From Treponema sp. (GTDB lineage: Bacteria; Spirochaetota; Spirochaetia; Treponematales; Breznakiellaceae), in assembly GCA_031286095.1 (NCBI GenBank), contig JAITUY010000088.1, positions 1 to 36,489 of the forward strand: a stretch of DNA of 36,489 bases. The letters are read 5' to 3'. Both the position numbers and the translations under genes were made by a program. Position 1 is the stretch's first letter; each line of letters starts with the position of its first letter. The notes below the pieces were generated by a model, which had not been told where the DNA came from, ran no database searches, and saw nothing but the letters and a program-made list of their open reading frames with translations. This document shows, one piece after another, positions 1-9,229 of the stretch.

Positions 1-32
1 GGACTATGCCGATACGGGATTGGGGGCGGGCG

Positions 33-509
33 TTAAACCAGTTCGCCATTGAGTTCGGAAAAGAACGGGTTCCGTTCTAATGATATTTTGCCATTTACAC
101 AAAATATCTGATAGGCTCCAATAATATTTATATCAGTAGCCTTTCTTATAATGCCCACTGTACCGATTACATTAAGACCAATGTTTAAGGCGTATTCTCT
201 TGCTTTTTTTTCATCAATAATGACTAACGCGCTGGGAGTTTCAGTTGCCAATACAATAGAGGACGATTCTCCTAATCCGAGTTTAGTATTCAGTTCAATA
301 ACTTTTTTTCTATTTTTTGCTTCTCTTACATCGATCCATTCGGGTATATTTTCTTTATATTTTTTTGTAAATTCTTCAAAAACTTCAGGAGTTATAGTAA
401 CATGTCCAAATAATTTTTTTAATAATTCAAGTTGGTCTATATTTGAAAGAGCAATAAGGCAGGAAGTATCAGAAATAATTACATTATGCGACAAAGAATT
501 GTTTTGCAT
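33..509 (-). CDS. PIN-domain toxin (DUF3368-like)
   Basis: Translation from internal Met: MQNNSLSHNVIISDTSCLIALSNIDQLELL...GLGESSSIVLATETPSALVIIDEKKAREYA; DT-start, GxGE and DE/K PIN signature. Overlaps the upstream antitoxin. Confidence 0.75.
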   Translation of the reverse strand: MQNNSLSHNVIISDTSCLIALSNIDQLELLKKLFGHVTITPEVFEEFTKKYKENIPEWIDVREAKNRKKVIELNTKLGLGESSSIVLATETPSALVIIDEKKAREYALNIGLNVIGTVGIIRKATDINIIGAYQIFCVNGKISLERNPFFSELNGELV

Positions 510-732
510 TTTCAATATCTCTGCATATTTCATCTTCAGACAAATCAAAAATAGATTCGCCATACTTTCCCATTTCTAATATAAAATCCGCGCGGCTCAT
601 TCCTAGCGCTTTTGCCAAATCACCCGTACACATTATCCCTTTTTCGTAAAGTCCAACGGCAATAAGCATTTTTAAGTCATGTTCTGAATACTGGTCGTTA
701 AATTTATCGTCTATATCCAGCGTTATTTTCAT
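484..732 (-). CDS. UPF0175-family antitoxin
   Basis: 82 aa, ...LKMLIAVGLYEKGIMCTGDLAKALGMSRADFILEMGKYG; UPF0175-like HTH; start overlaps downstream PIN gene. Confidence 0.7.
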   Translation of the reverse strand: MKITLDIDDKFNDQYSEHDLKMLIAVGLYEKGIMCTGDLAKALGMSRADFILEMGKYGESIFDLSEDEICRDIENAKQFFVA

Positions 733-828
733 AAAAATTCTCCTTAATATAGATTACCTTTTAATTATATCAATAAAAATCCATTAATCAACGTTATTTT
801 TATGAAAAAAGGTGCTTATTATTAGTAT

Positions 829-1684
829 TTACCAGCGGGATTTACGATGGTGGTATAGTTCTATAGGGTCTATTCTAGGGGTTTTATGTTCATCTTTTCG
901 AGAGCTTTCTGAAACCAGATATGATCTTCCCTTGCGTCTTGCCGCAAGGATTCTATCTCTTGCTGAGTCAAGGGACGGGGACCTTCTGAGAGATCGGGCT
1001 TCAGGCTCTGTGAGCGCTTTAAAGTTGCCGTCATAAAGATTAACCTCCTTTAAGAAAGATGATAGAGTATCCGCGCCGTATTTGTCAACAAGACTTTTAA
1101 GGGTTTCTGGTCTTAGAGAAATTTCATTTCCGCTTCTCCCGGTGGCAAGAGCAATGGCATGAACGACATTTCCCCCGTTAGATTCAATAAAACGGCGTAA
1201 TTCATTAAAGGAACCGCCTAAAGAAAAAACGTCATCAACAAGGATATAATTCCGGCCGGACTGGACTTCGCCGTTAAAAGAAGGCCTGAAAGCGAAACGA
1301 TACCATTCGTCTTTTCCTGTACGGTGTACGCGGTTAGTTTGAACAATATTATCATTAATTTCCATATCTGGTAAAATTACTGATATATTCAGCAAGCGCC
1401 ACCGGCAATTTATTTTTTCCGCCGGCTTCGACGGCGCGTACCGGAACTATAACAGCGTTAGGATATTTTTGCTTAAGCAATTGCAACTGTTTCTGATTTT
1501 CCGGCGTTTTTAGGAAGCTGTGGACAAGGCTTAAAGCCGCGGCACGGTCTTCATGATTTTTTGCTTCATCGTAATCAGGGTGTTCTTCAAGGAGTTTCCA
1601 TGGTTTTGCGTAGCAATTGTCTAGATCAACAAATTGCATTACAGGTGGAAAATCCGGCTTCCATGAGCCGTCATAGTCTTTCAT
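829..1684 (-). pseudogene. Phosphoribosyltransferase-like protein split over two frames (ORFs 1355..1684 and 829..1395)
   Basis: Upstream ORF ends IVPVRAVEAGGKNKLPVALAEYISN; downstream ORF carries INDNIVQTNRVHRTGKDEW...NYILVDDVFSLGGS (PRPP-binding loop). Removing one T in the TTTT run gives continuous ALAEYISNLPDMEINDNIVQTNRV. Confidence 0.65.
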
Positions 1685-3783
1685 TTTTTCTCCTCAAAAC
1701 GGAATTCTATCTTACCATTGACAAGTTCTAATTTCGCGTTAAAATACTTGCCGGTCTTGCCGGTGCATTTCTTTACTTTTGTCTGCTTGCCGGCAAGAAG
1801 GGCTTGCACATCCGAATGGTTAACGGAAGCATGGCAAATTTCCTTCCAGATTGTGAAGCGGCAAGGGTTCTCGGCTTTGTAATTACCACAATAATAGTTT
1901 TTATTACCTTCGTATACATCTCCGGCGCAGAGCGGGCATTTGCCTAGCGATTTCTTTTCGTACTGATACGCAGTCATGCCGGTATTTTTTACCGTGGCGC
2001 GTACGAAGTCTTTAATGCCTTCGATAAATGCGGCGGTGTCGTTATGGAGCTGTTCTTCCCAGCGGGTAGTTTCCGGAACGGAAATAAACGCGGTCAGCCC
2101 GTCATTTTTCAAAATATTTTCGATTAAAAATTTGCCGTTGTCAGAGATAAGGACGTTTTTACCTTTCAGGGAGACGTATTTGCGATCAACAAGTTTTTGA
2201 AGTATTGCGCCTCTTGTCGCCGGCGTCCCCAGTCCTGTGAGATGCTTGCCGTCATCGCCTCGTGGGTTTTCCATAAGCTGTAGCAGTGACGCAAAAGTGT
2301 AATGTTTTTTAGGTTCGGTTTGTTTTTCTTCTGTGTTGACAGATGAAACTGGATATACCCTGCTTTTTTCAAGACCTGAATAATCTTTTTCCGGTTCTTT
2401 TTCTTCATCATTGTCATCAACGCCTCCGGAGCCTGATTTCCATCCTGAATTAATAACTTCAATGCCTTTCCCTATAAATTTATGTCCAGAAATATCGACA
2501 TTGATAGAAATGGAATTATAAACATAAGGCGGATTTAGGACGGTAAAAAACCGTTCAAGAACCAGAGAATAAATACTTGTTTCGCTTACGGAAAGAGCTT
2601 CCGAAAGCGGCGCGAGAGGGATAAGGGCGTGATGGTCTTGTAAATCCGCCGAATTAAAGACGCGTTTATTGTCATGTGAAATTAAAGAAGGGTCAGAATT
2701 TGCAATAGCATCGTTAAAACGGCCTGTTCCTGCAACTTTTGCATATTTAGTTTTTAGTTTTTCATAAATTCCTCTAACCAATTCGACATTATCACCTCCC
2801 ATGACACGGGAAGGGGTGCGCGGATAAGAGAGACATTTATGTTTTTCGTATAAGGTCTGCGCTATTTCAAGAGTTTCTTCAGGGGAATAGCCGTATTGTT
2901 TGTGCGCCTCTTTTTGAAGGGCTGTGAGGTTGAACAACTGCGGCGGCGGCACTGTTTTTTTCTCTTTGCATATGCCGGTGATAATTCCGGCTTTCATGGA
3001 ATTTTTAATTTTTTCCACTTTTTCAAGAAGGCAGGAATTTTTTGTAAACCGCGTTGGGAATTCCTGATTATCCGGATTAACGAGTTTTACCGAAAAGGGT
3101 TCTTCCGCGCCGGAATTTTTTTTCAAGACAGCCTTTATTTCAAAATAATTTTCCGGCGTGAAGTTCGCGATAGAATTTTCCCGTTCAAGTACCGCGGCAA
3201 GAACGGCGGTTTGGACGCGCCCGAAGTGCAGGAGTTTGTTAGTTTTAAGCGTAACAAGGCGCGTAAGGTTCATGCCGACGAGCCAGTCGGCGAATTGACG
3301 TGCGAATCCCTGTTCGCGGTAAGATTTATAATCCGCGAGCGGTTTGGCGTTTTCGATGCCTTTTCGGATCACTTCAGGGGTGAGGGCTTCCGAGACCCAA
3401 AAGCGGCGCGCATGAGCGTAGCCTGTAAATCCGACGTAATCAAGTATTTCAGCGCCTATGAGTTCGCCTTCGCGCTCCGCATCGGTGGCAAGCAGGAAGG
3501 GATCGTTTTTATGCCTTGCAAAATAGTTTTTAACGACAGCGAGCTGGGCTTTTGTTTTTTCGATAGCCTTATACTCAACCCGTTCTGGGATAATTGGAAG
3601 TCCTTCAAGTGACCACTTTTTCAGGGCAGGGTTGTAGTCTTCCGGGGAATAATCTTCCAGCAGGTGTCCTAGGGCGTTAACGATGCAATATTCTCCGTTT
3701 TCCCAATAATTATCCTTGCGCGTAACGCCGAGAGCATCCGCGAAAGCCTTTGCTACCGATGGTTTTTCTGTAAGAATAAGCAT
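1681..3783 (-). CDS. topB: DNA topoisomerase III (type IA)
   Basis: 700 aa; MLILTEKPSVAKAFADALG, TDAEREGELIG, LSYPRTPSRVM, LTGLGTPATRGAI, C-terminal Cys cluster CPLCAG...YYCGNYKAENPC. Confidence 0.95.
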   Translation of the reverse strand: MLILTEKPSVAKAFADALGVTRKDNYWENGEYCIVNALGHLLEDYSPEDYNPALKKWSLEGLPIIPERVEYKAIEKTKAQLAVVKNYFARHKNDPFLLATDAEREGELIGAEILDYVGFTGYAHARRFWVSEALTPEVIRKGIENAKPLADYKSYREQGFARQFADWLVGMNLTRLVTLKTNKLLHFGRVQTAVLAAVLERENSIANFTPENYFEIKAVLKKNSGAEEPFSVKLVNPDNQEFPTRFTKNSCLLEKVEKIKNSMKAGIITGICKEKKTVPPPQLFNLTALQKEAHKQYGYSPEETLEIAQTLYEKHKCLSYPRTPSRVMGGDNVELVRGIYEKLKTKYAKVAGTGRFNDAIANSDPSLISHDNKRVFNSADLQDHHALIPLAPLSEALSVSETSIYSLVLERFFTVLNPPYVYNSISINVDISGHKFIGKGIEVINSGWKSGSGGVDDNDEEKEPEKDYSGLEKSRVYPVSSVNTEEKQTEPKKHYTFASLLQLMENPRGDDGKHLTGLGTPATRGAILQKLVDRKYVSLKGKNVLISDNGKFLIENILKNDGLTAFISVPETTRWEEQLHNDTAAFIEGIKDFVRATVKNTGMTAYQYEKKSLGKCPLCAGDVYEGNKNYYCGNYKAENPCRFTIWKEICHASVNHSDVQALLAGKQTKVKKCTGKTGKYFNAKLELVNGKIEFRFEEKK

Positions 3784-3792
3784 AAGAGCCTC

Positions 3793-4242
3793 CTAAAATA
3801 AATTGATTTGGTTATTGGCGGAAGAATTTTCCGCCAGTTTGGCCAGGGCGGGGTAATTAATTTTTCCGCGCTGTTCAAGGATATATACAAGGCGGGTATA
3901 AAACCCGTCGTCATGGGTGAAAGCGCCGGCGGAGTGCATATTTAGCCAGCCTGCGGCGCGTTTTAGCTTATCCACGCGGGAAGTGCGGACACGGAAAAGG
4001 AGATTAACTTTTTTTGAAAGGCCTGGAAGCGTAACGGCATCGCCGTTTTGAGCGTTGCGGATAACGCAGGCTTCGCGGTATGTGACGTAGGTGTAATACA
4101 AAAAGACAACCGTGCCGGGGGCGTAATAAAGCAAGGTATGTTTTTTTTGCCGGTCATAAGTTTTCCACGCGTGTTTACCGTCCGCGTAGAGGGAGTAGAA
4201 AGAATTGTAGTCAGGGATGGTAACTTCTAGATGGTGTTTCAT
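3793..4242 (-). CDS. Hypothetical protein
   Basis: 149-aa ORF in operon spacing, 5' end overlaps the 3' end of 4211..5311. Confidence 0.6.
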   Translation of the reverse strand: MKHHLEVTIPDYNSFYSLYADGKHAWKTYDRQKKHTLLYYAPGTVVFLYYTYVTYREACVIRNAQNGDAVTLPGLSKKVNLLFRVRTSRVDKLKRAAGWLNMHSAGAFTHDDGFYTRLVYILEQRGKINYPALAKLAENSSANNQINLF

Positions 4243-5311
4243 AATTTGCCTTAATGCCGAATTCTTTTATGAGAGAGTCCTTCATGATTTTCGCTTTTTG
4301 AAAATCCTTACCGCAAGTTGAAAAAATAATGTCCTCCCTTCGCAAATACTCGTTACGTTTATCCGGCGGGAAGGAAAGAAGTTCACGGAAGAGGGCTATT
4401 TGCTGAGGAGTGGAATCTTTAGGCAGAGAGCAGAGGGGACATTTTTCGGTTTGTCTGTCATGGACAGTTCCGCAGACCGGACAGACAGTATCAGGCGGCG
4501 GCGGCGGTTCCGCCGGTTGTTTTAATATTTTATATTTCTCGGCCATATTTTCGGCAAAGAACAGAGTGAAGAACATTCCGTCGAAAGAGTCTGGGTTTCT
4601 GAGTTCGCATTGTTTGTAAAGCCAAGCGAGGTATCCGCTGTCGAGGTAATTAAGGGACATGAAGGCGGAGGCTCTTGAATAAAAATCGGCTCTGAGCAAA
4701 AGAGCGCGGTCGATGGCGAGGAGGGCTTTTTTAATATCTTCAGGAGAAAAAGCGGCGGCCGCTACTTTTTCCAGAGGGGGAGCCGGAATTAACTCGGGCT
4801 GTTCGGAAGCGGCGGTAGTAGTAGTATTTTTAATATTATTTTTAATATTATCTACGCAATTTTTTTCACCACCTTTGGAAGGAATTTTCACCACCTCCTG
4901 AAAATTTTTTCCATACGTGGTGAAATTATTTTCACTAGGTGGTGAAGAAATTTTCACCACCTCAGAACCGCCGGTTTTTTCGCCGGATTCGGTTTTTTTA
5001 TGGTAAAAAACCGCTTCAGTAAGCCTTATAAAACGGCTTTCAATCTCTTTTTTGCCCGGCACATAGGAAAAACTGACGGAAATATACCCGCATTTTTTGA
5101 GGGTATTAATCCAGTTGATGACGGTTCTTTCGCTTGCCTGATAGAGGTCTGCGAAGTAGGCGTTTCCCGCCCAACAACAGCCTTTCTTATTAGACAGCGA
5201 CGATATTTCCCCGTAAAGAAGTTTGGCTCCGGCGGGGACGTTTTTGTCGTATCTGACGGTCGCCGGAATAACCGCGTAATAAGCCGGCTGAGGTTTGTTT
5301 TCTTTTTCCAT
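4211..5311 (-). CDS. Replication-initiator-like / helix-turn-helix protein
   Basis: MEKENKPQPAYYAVIPATVRYDKNVPAGAKLLYGEISSLSNKKGCCWAGNAYFADLYQASERTVINWINTLKKCGYI (winged-helix N-terminus as in phage/plasmid replication proteins); Cys cluster CPVCGTVHDRQTEKCPLC; internal iteron-like repeats. Confidence 0.65.
   Translation of the reverse strand: MEKENKPQPAYYAVIPATVRYDKNVPAGAKLLYGEISSLSNKKGCCWAGNAYFADLYQASERTVINWINTLKKCGYISVSFSYVPGKKEIESRFIRLTEAVFYHKKTESGEKTGGSEVVKISSPPSENNFTTYGKNFQEVVKIPSKGGEKNCVDNIKNNIKNTTTTAASEQPELIPAPPLEKVAAAAFSPEDIKKALLAIDRALLLRADFYSRASAFMSLNYLDSGYLAWLYKQCELRNPDSFDGMFFTLFFAENMAEKYKILKQPAEPPPPPDTVCPVCGTVHDRQTEKCPLCSLPKDSTPQQIALFRELLSFPPDKRNEYLRREDIIFSTCGKDFQKAKIMKDSLIKEFGIKANYETPSRSYHP
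4865..4962. repeat. Iteron-like GGTGGTGAA / TTCACCACC repeats inside the replication-like gene
   Basis: TTCACCACC at 4865-4873, 4887-4895, 4953-4961; GGTGGTGAA at 4938-4946; CGTGGTGAA at 4916-4924; inverted repeat AGGTGGTGAA(4937-4946)/TTCACCACCT(4953-4962). Confidence 0.75.
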
Positions 5312-5463
5312 AAATTAAATTTTTCCTCCTTTATATAAGCGTTACACGTAACAGGATTTAAACGCTTCTATAATATGGTAAAAAAAAGACCGTCTCCGGC
5401 GGAGGATGCCGGAAACGGTCTTGAAATAGCGTGTGGAAGTTAGAAAAAAGTTAAATTGTTTTT

Positions 5464-8277
5464 CTAATAAATTTTATAAATTGTAATGGAGCCAGCTTCT
5501 CCTTGAGACGCGCCTCCTCCTCTAACGGAGTTCCGGTTATTACCACCGTCTTGCCCTTTGTTGCTATTTTTAACTGTCCCAGTATGAAACTGGAGAGAAC
5601 TTTCCACTGTGAAATTTGTTTTTCCATAAGTGCCCGGCTGATTAGTTTTTGTAGAAACGGTTCCATAAAGATACGTTGAATCCATAGTCGGCGCGTTTGC
5701 TCCTTTCCCGCCTACATTGGAAGTATTTTTCCAAGACGAAGGATCAGGTGACTGGTAGTATATTTGGGCAACGCTTCCTCCTGAAGAACCAGATGAGGAG
5801 TTATAACCTGATCTTATCCCAACAATTTTAGTTGATTGTTGTATGTTATCTTTATTGTCAACCGTTAACGATACATAGTTCGTAGTAAAACCGAACTTTG
5901 TTGTTTTCCATAAATTCGGGATAGAACTTGGAAGGGTACATTCATAATAATTAATTGCCCCAGCTCCACCTGAAAGAGTTGTGGTTGAAGGCAGTAAAGA
6001 CAAAATTCCTGAACTGGTTGATGCTCCTGCGTTTTTACCGCCCCCTTGTCCGCCTCCGGCTGTAGGGGAATTGTATCGACCAGTACTTGTACCAGAAGCG
6101 ACATACCTGGTATCAATAGTTTGGGAGAAAAAGCCAGAAGCTCCTCCTGCGGAGCCAGGGCCAATTGTTCCGCCGGAACCTCCGCCGCCGCCAGGGGTAA
6201 AGCGAGAGGCGCCGCCGCATCCCCCACCTCCGCCGGCGACGAGAAGGTATTTTTCTTCAGGGCAAAAAAGGAACGTGCCTGACCCGCCACCAGACCCGCT
6301 TAATCCCGGATATGTTGATCCGTTAAGGTCTAATATCACAAGCGGGATTAAGCTCTGTATATATTGACCGCCTAAAGTAACGGGAACCGTTGGAGTAGTA
6401 GTATTTGTACTGGTTCCCGTAGGTGGTGTTTGTGAAGGGGATTTCCAGTCTGAGTAATCATAAGTCGTTCTTGTAACAATTATGGCGAACTCGCCTGACG
6501 TCGATGCGTAATTTCCTTTTTGACCTCCGGACCCAGTGAAGATATAAAAAGAAGTTGGCGAATTAAGCGTGATAATTTCTCTTATAAGACCGCCTGAGCC
6601 GCCCCCGTAGTTTGGTTCTTCGGAAGCATCTTTGCCGCCTCCCGCGCCCTTAAGTTCCACGGCGTAAAGTCCAGGATTGAGCTGAATAAGCTGAACATCA
6701 GGGTTATTCGCCCCATTAAGGGAGTTAGGTGCAGGTTTTGATTTAACAAGTTGGGAAAAATCATTGCTATTTGTCAGGACATTTTTTCCCATTTGCGGAA
6801 AATCATCTTCAACATACGTTTTAAACAAAAACTGCTCTGAGCTGTTTAAATAGATCATTTTCCATAAGGCGCGCTTTGTGCCTTTATACCACCCATTTTT
6901 TTTGTCGTTATAAGTTGGTTCATTAGTAGAGAACTCGTAAACGACTTCCATGTCGGCCATATATGCGTAGAGGTATATAAAACAGGAAGTATTAGGCGCT
7001 ATGGAATCAACGAGATAATTATTTTTAACGGTAATTTTATTTCCATTAACGTCAAAAACGGAGCCCGCTTTAATTTCCGGTCTGGAAAAATCGCTGGGAT
7101 TGGTCAACGAGGCCTCAAAGAGCCCATAGAAAGAACGAATACCGAATTCCGCTGAACCGTTGGTAAAGGGGAGTATAAGGTTGTCGCTTTTGGTATAAAT
7201 AAACTGTGTGTCGATATCAACATTAACAGTGAAAGAAACAGAGAACCTGCCCGAATCTTGGAAGTAGCCGCCATTTAAAGAAGACAACGGGATTAAAAAA
7301 GTCAAATAGTCCTTTTCTTTAAGGACAATAATTTTATTGTAATTATCACAGGAAGCGACAGACGAGACAAGGTTATAAACGTTGACATCAGAAATGTGGA
7401 ATTTAGTGGCATTTAACGGCAATTCTTTAATTGTGAGGTAGGGGACAGGTTTGTCAGGGATATTGAGTATGTCTATGTACCCATTACCATTGATAAAGGT
7501 AACTTTAACCTGGTCATCCAGAACAACGGTATAGCGTGTTTCCGCGTCGACATTGATATCAAAGACGACAATAAAGACTCCTGTTTCTGAAAATATTTGA
7601 CTGACAGAATTATATAACAGTGGAATTTTTGCCGTAGCTTTATTATCGCTGAGAGAGATGACGACTTCTGAATAGTCCTTACAAGATGCGATAGCGCCGG
7701 TCTGGTTATGGACCGCGACTTTGGCGAAGTTATGTATGGAAACGGAAGAAGGAAGGTTAAAGACAGTCAGATACCGAGGTTCGCTAACGGCTATTGAAGC
7801 GAAAGGCAGACGTGTAACGTCGGCTGTGCCTCGGCCGTCAGTGTAAGAAACAAGAAATTTATCTGTGACACTGACGATATATTTGGTGACTGCGTCGACA
7901 TGGATGGTGAACGCGGTGTAAAAGAAACCAGTTTCCCAAAATTCTGTTTCGTCGTTGTAAACGAGAGGCAGGTAAACTGTGCAGGTATCTGTTTCTTTAA
8001 AAATAAAGACGGTGTTATCGTTATTAAGTTTACCGACGGCGGTAGCGGAATTGGCGACGGAGACAGAAAAGACGTTAGGCGTTTGAGTATTGAGAGGCAT
8101 ATTAATGAGTTTCAGGAAGTGGCCTGTCTTTTCCAGTTCATCGCGTTCTTTTTCGGAAATTTGCCTTCCGTTTGAATCCTGACCTGGGATAACGTCATCA
8201 ACCCTGACCATGTCGCAAGCGGCGACAAAGATCAGGATTCCGATACAGAGAAGAATTTTCTGCATTTTTCTTTTCAT
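5464..8277 (-). CDS. Large surface lipoprotein: three tandem ~105-aa repeats plus Gly-rich domain
   Basis: Signal peptide/lipobox MKRKMQKILLCIGILIFVAAC; repeat units ending ...VDAVTKYIVSVTDKFLVSYTDGRG / VDAETRYTVVLDDQVKVTFINGNG / VDIDTQFIYTKSDNLILPFTNGS; C-terminal GAGGGKDASEEPNYGGGSGGL...GGGGGSGGTIGPGSAGG. Confidence 0.85.
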   Translation of the reverse strand: MKRKMQKILLCIGILIFVAACDMVRVDDVIPGQDSNGRQISEKERDELEKTGHFLKLINMPLNTQTPNVFSVSVANSATAVGKLNNDNTVFIFKETDTCTVYLPLVYNDETEFWETGFFYTAFTIHVDAVTKYIVSVTDKFLVSYTDGRGTADVTRLPFASIAVSEPRYLTVFNLPSSVSIHNFAKVAVHNQTGAIASCKDYSEVVISLSDNKATAKIPLLYNSVSQIFSETGVFIVVFDINVDAETRYTVVLDDQVKVTFINGNGYIDILNIPDKPVPYLTIKELPLNATKFHISDVNVYNLVSSVASCDNYNKIIVLKEKDYLTFLIPLSSLNGGYFQDSGRFSVSFTVNVDIDTQFIYTKSDNLILPFTNGSAEFGIRSFYGLFEASLTNPSDFSRPEIKAGSVFDVNGNKITVKNNYLVDSIAPNTSCFIYLYAYMADMEVVYEFSTNEPTYNDKKNGWYKGTKRALWKMIYLNSSEQFLFKTYVEDDFPQMGKNVLTNSNDFSQLVKSKPAPNSLNGANNPDVQLIQLNPGLYAVELKGAGGGKDASEEPNYGGGSGGLIREIITLNSPTSFYIFTGSGGQKGNYASTSGEFAIIVTRTTYDYSDWKSPSQTPPTGTSTNTTTPTVPVTLGGQYIQSLIPLVILDLNGSTYPGLSGSGGGSGTFLFCPEEKYLLVAGGGGGCGGASRFTPGGGGGSGGTIGPGSAGGASGFFSQTIDTRYVASGTSTGRYNSPTAGGGQGGGKNAGASTSSGILSLLPSTTTLSGGAGAINYYECTLPSSIPNLWKTTKFGFTTNYVSLTVDNKDNIQQSTKIVGIRSGYNSSSGSSGGSVAQIYYQSPDPSSWKNTSNVGGKGANAPTMDSTYLYGTVSTKTNQPGTYGKTNFTVESSLQFHTGTVKNSNKGQDGGNNRNSVRGGGASQGEAGSITIYKIY

Positions 8278-8287
8278 AGAAGTCCTC

Positions 8288-8812
8288 CTAATTTATTTTT
8301 ATTGAAAGCAAAAATATAATGCTTTCAAATTTGAAACCTGTTTCCACTACAAGACCGAGCCATTGTCCGAAGAATCGTCTTACCCCAATGCGAAAGTCAT
8401 AGAAGTGTTTATCGACAGGGGTGTCGTTGTATTCAAGCAAAAGATCATTGCGAAGGAAGCCGAAGTCGAAAGAGTAGACGATGAAAAGGTCTGTAACGTC
8501 ATCGAGGAGGTCGAAGTGGTAAGCGCCTCTGATGCCGAAACTATTTAAGTTTGGGTTAGGTGTTTTTAAGAAAATACCGATAGAAAAAGGCAATGGTAGC
8601 GGCGGCATATATTCGAGCCGTATATCCACGGGAAGGATAGGAAAGTCCAGACCGTCGAAGACAAGGGGAGCGAGTCCTATGTCGCAAAACAGAGAGTTTT
8701 TGCCGGCAATTTCCGAATGACGCCAAATGTTCATAACTTCCAGCGCGTGCAGGCGGGCTGAAGCAAACGAGAGAAAGAATGATAAAATAAAAATTTTATA
8801 AAAAAAATTCAT
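8288..8812 (-). CDS. Secreted/outer-membrane-like hypothetical protein
   Basis: N-terminal signal MNFFYKIFILSFFLSFASARLHA; alternating hydrophobic beta-barrel-like strands, C-terminal hydrophobic strand. Confidence 0.55.
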   Translation of the reverse strand: MNFFYKIFILSFFLSFASARLHALEVMNIWRHSEIAGKNSLFCDIGLAPLVFDGLDFPILPVDIRLEYMPPLPLPFSIGIFLKTPNPNLNSFGIRGAYHFDLLDDVTDLFIVYSFDFGFLRNDLLLEYNDTPVDKHFYDFRIGVRRFFGQWLGLVVETGFKFESIIFLLSIKIN

Positions 8813-9225
8813 TCTGAAACAAAAACCTGTGCGACGTCCCTGATGCCGTCGTTTGCGAGGGTTTGAATGAGCGCGTTTCCTTGACGAAGGGCGGTAATTT
8901 CCATTCCGAAGCCTGTTTTTGAGATGGAAACTATGTTCGGGTCATAAAGAGGGTTAAAGATCAAATTGGCTTGTTTTTTGTCTGATATGACGGAAAACTG
9001 CAAAAAGGCTTTTTCGCGCGGTTTAAGGTTAATGGTGATCAATTCGACGGAGGCGGATTGAGATTTTGGGACGCCGACGATGGCGGCGGCGGCTAAATAA
9101 TCACCCTGATTAAAGAAAGAGAGCGAGGAAGTTTTAGAAGAACCAGCGATAATAAAAAGCAGGCTGACGATAAAGTTGAGAGCCAACGAGAGTCCAAAAA
9201 CCAAGGATTTGATTTTAATTTGCAT
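8809..9225 (-). CDS. Membrane-anchored hypothetical protein near T4SS core genes
   Basis: 138 aa, N-terminal TM (LALNFIVSLLFIIAG); overlaps 8288..8812; beta-rich C-terminus (Ig-like). Confidence 0.55.
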   Translation of the reverse strand: MQIKIKSLVFGLSLALNFIVSLLFIIAGSSKTSSLSFFNQGDYLAAAAIVGVPKSQSASVELITINLKPREKAFLQFSVISDKKQANLIFNPLYDPNIVSISKTGFGMEITALRQGNALIQTLANDGIRDVAQVFVSE

Positions 9226-9229
9226 AAAT

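Noticed and set aside
2896-3612. 238-aa plus-strand ORF
   Set aside because: Antisense to strongly supported topB; composition is a shadow of the minus-strand coding frame.
5981-6367. Pro-rich plus-strand ORF
   Set aside because: Reverse complement of Gly-rich codons in the lipoprotein gene.
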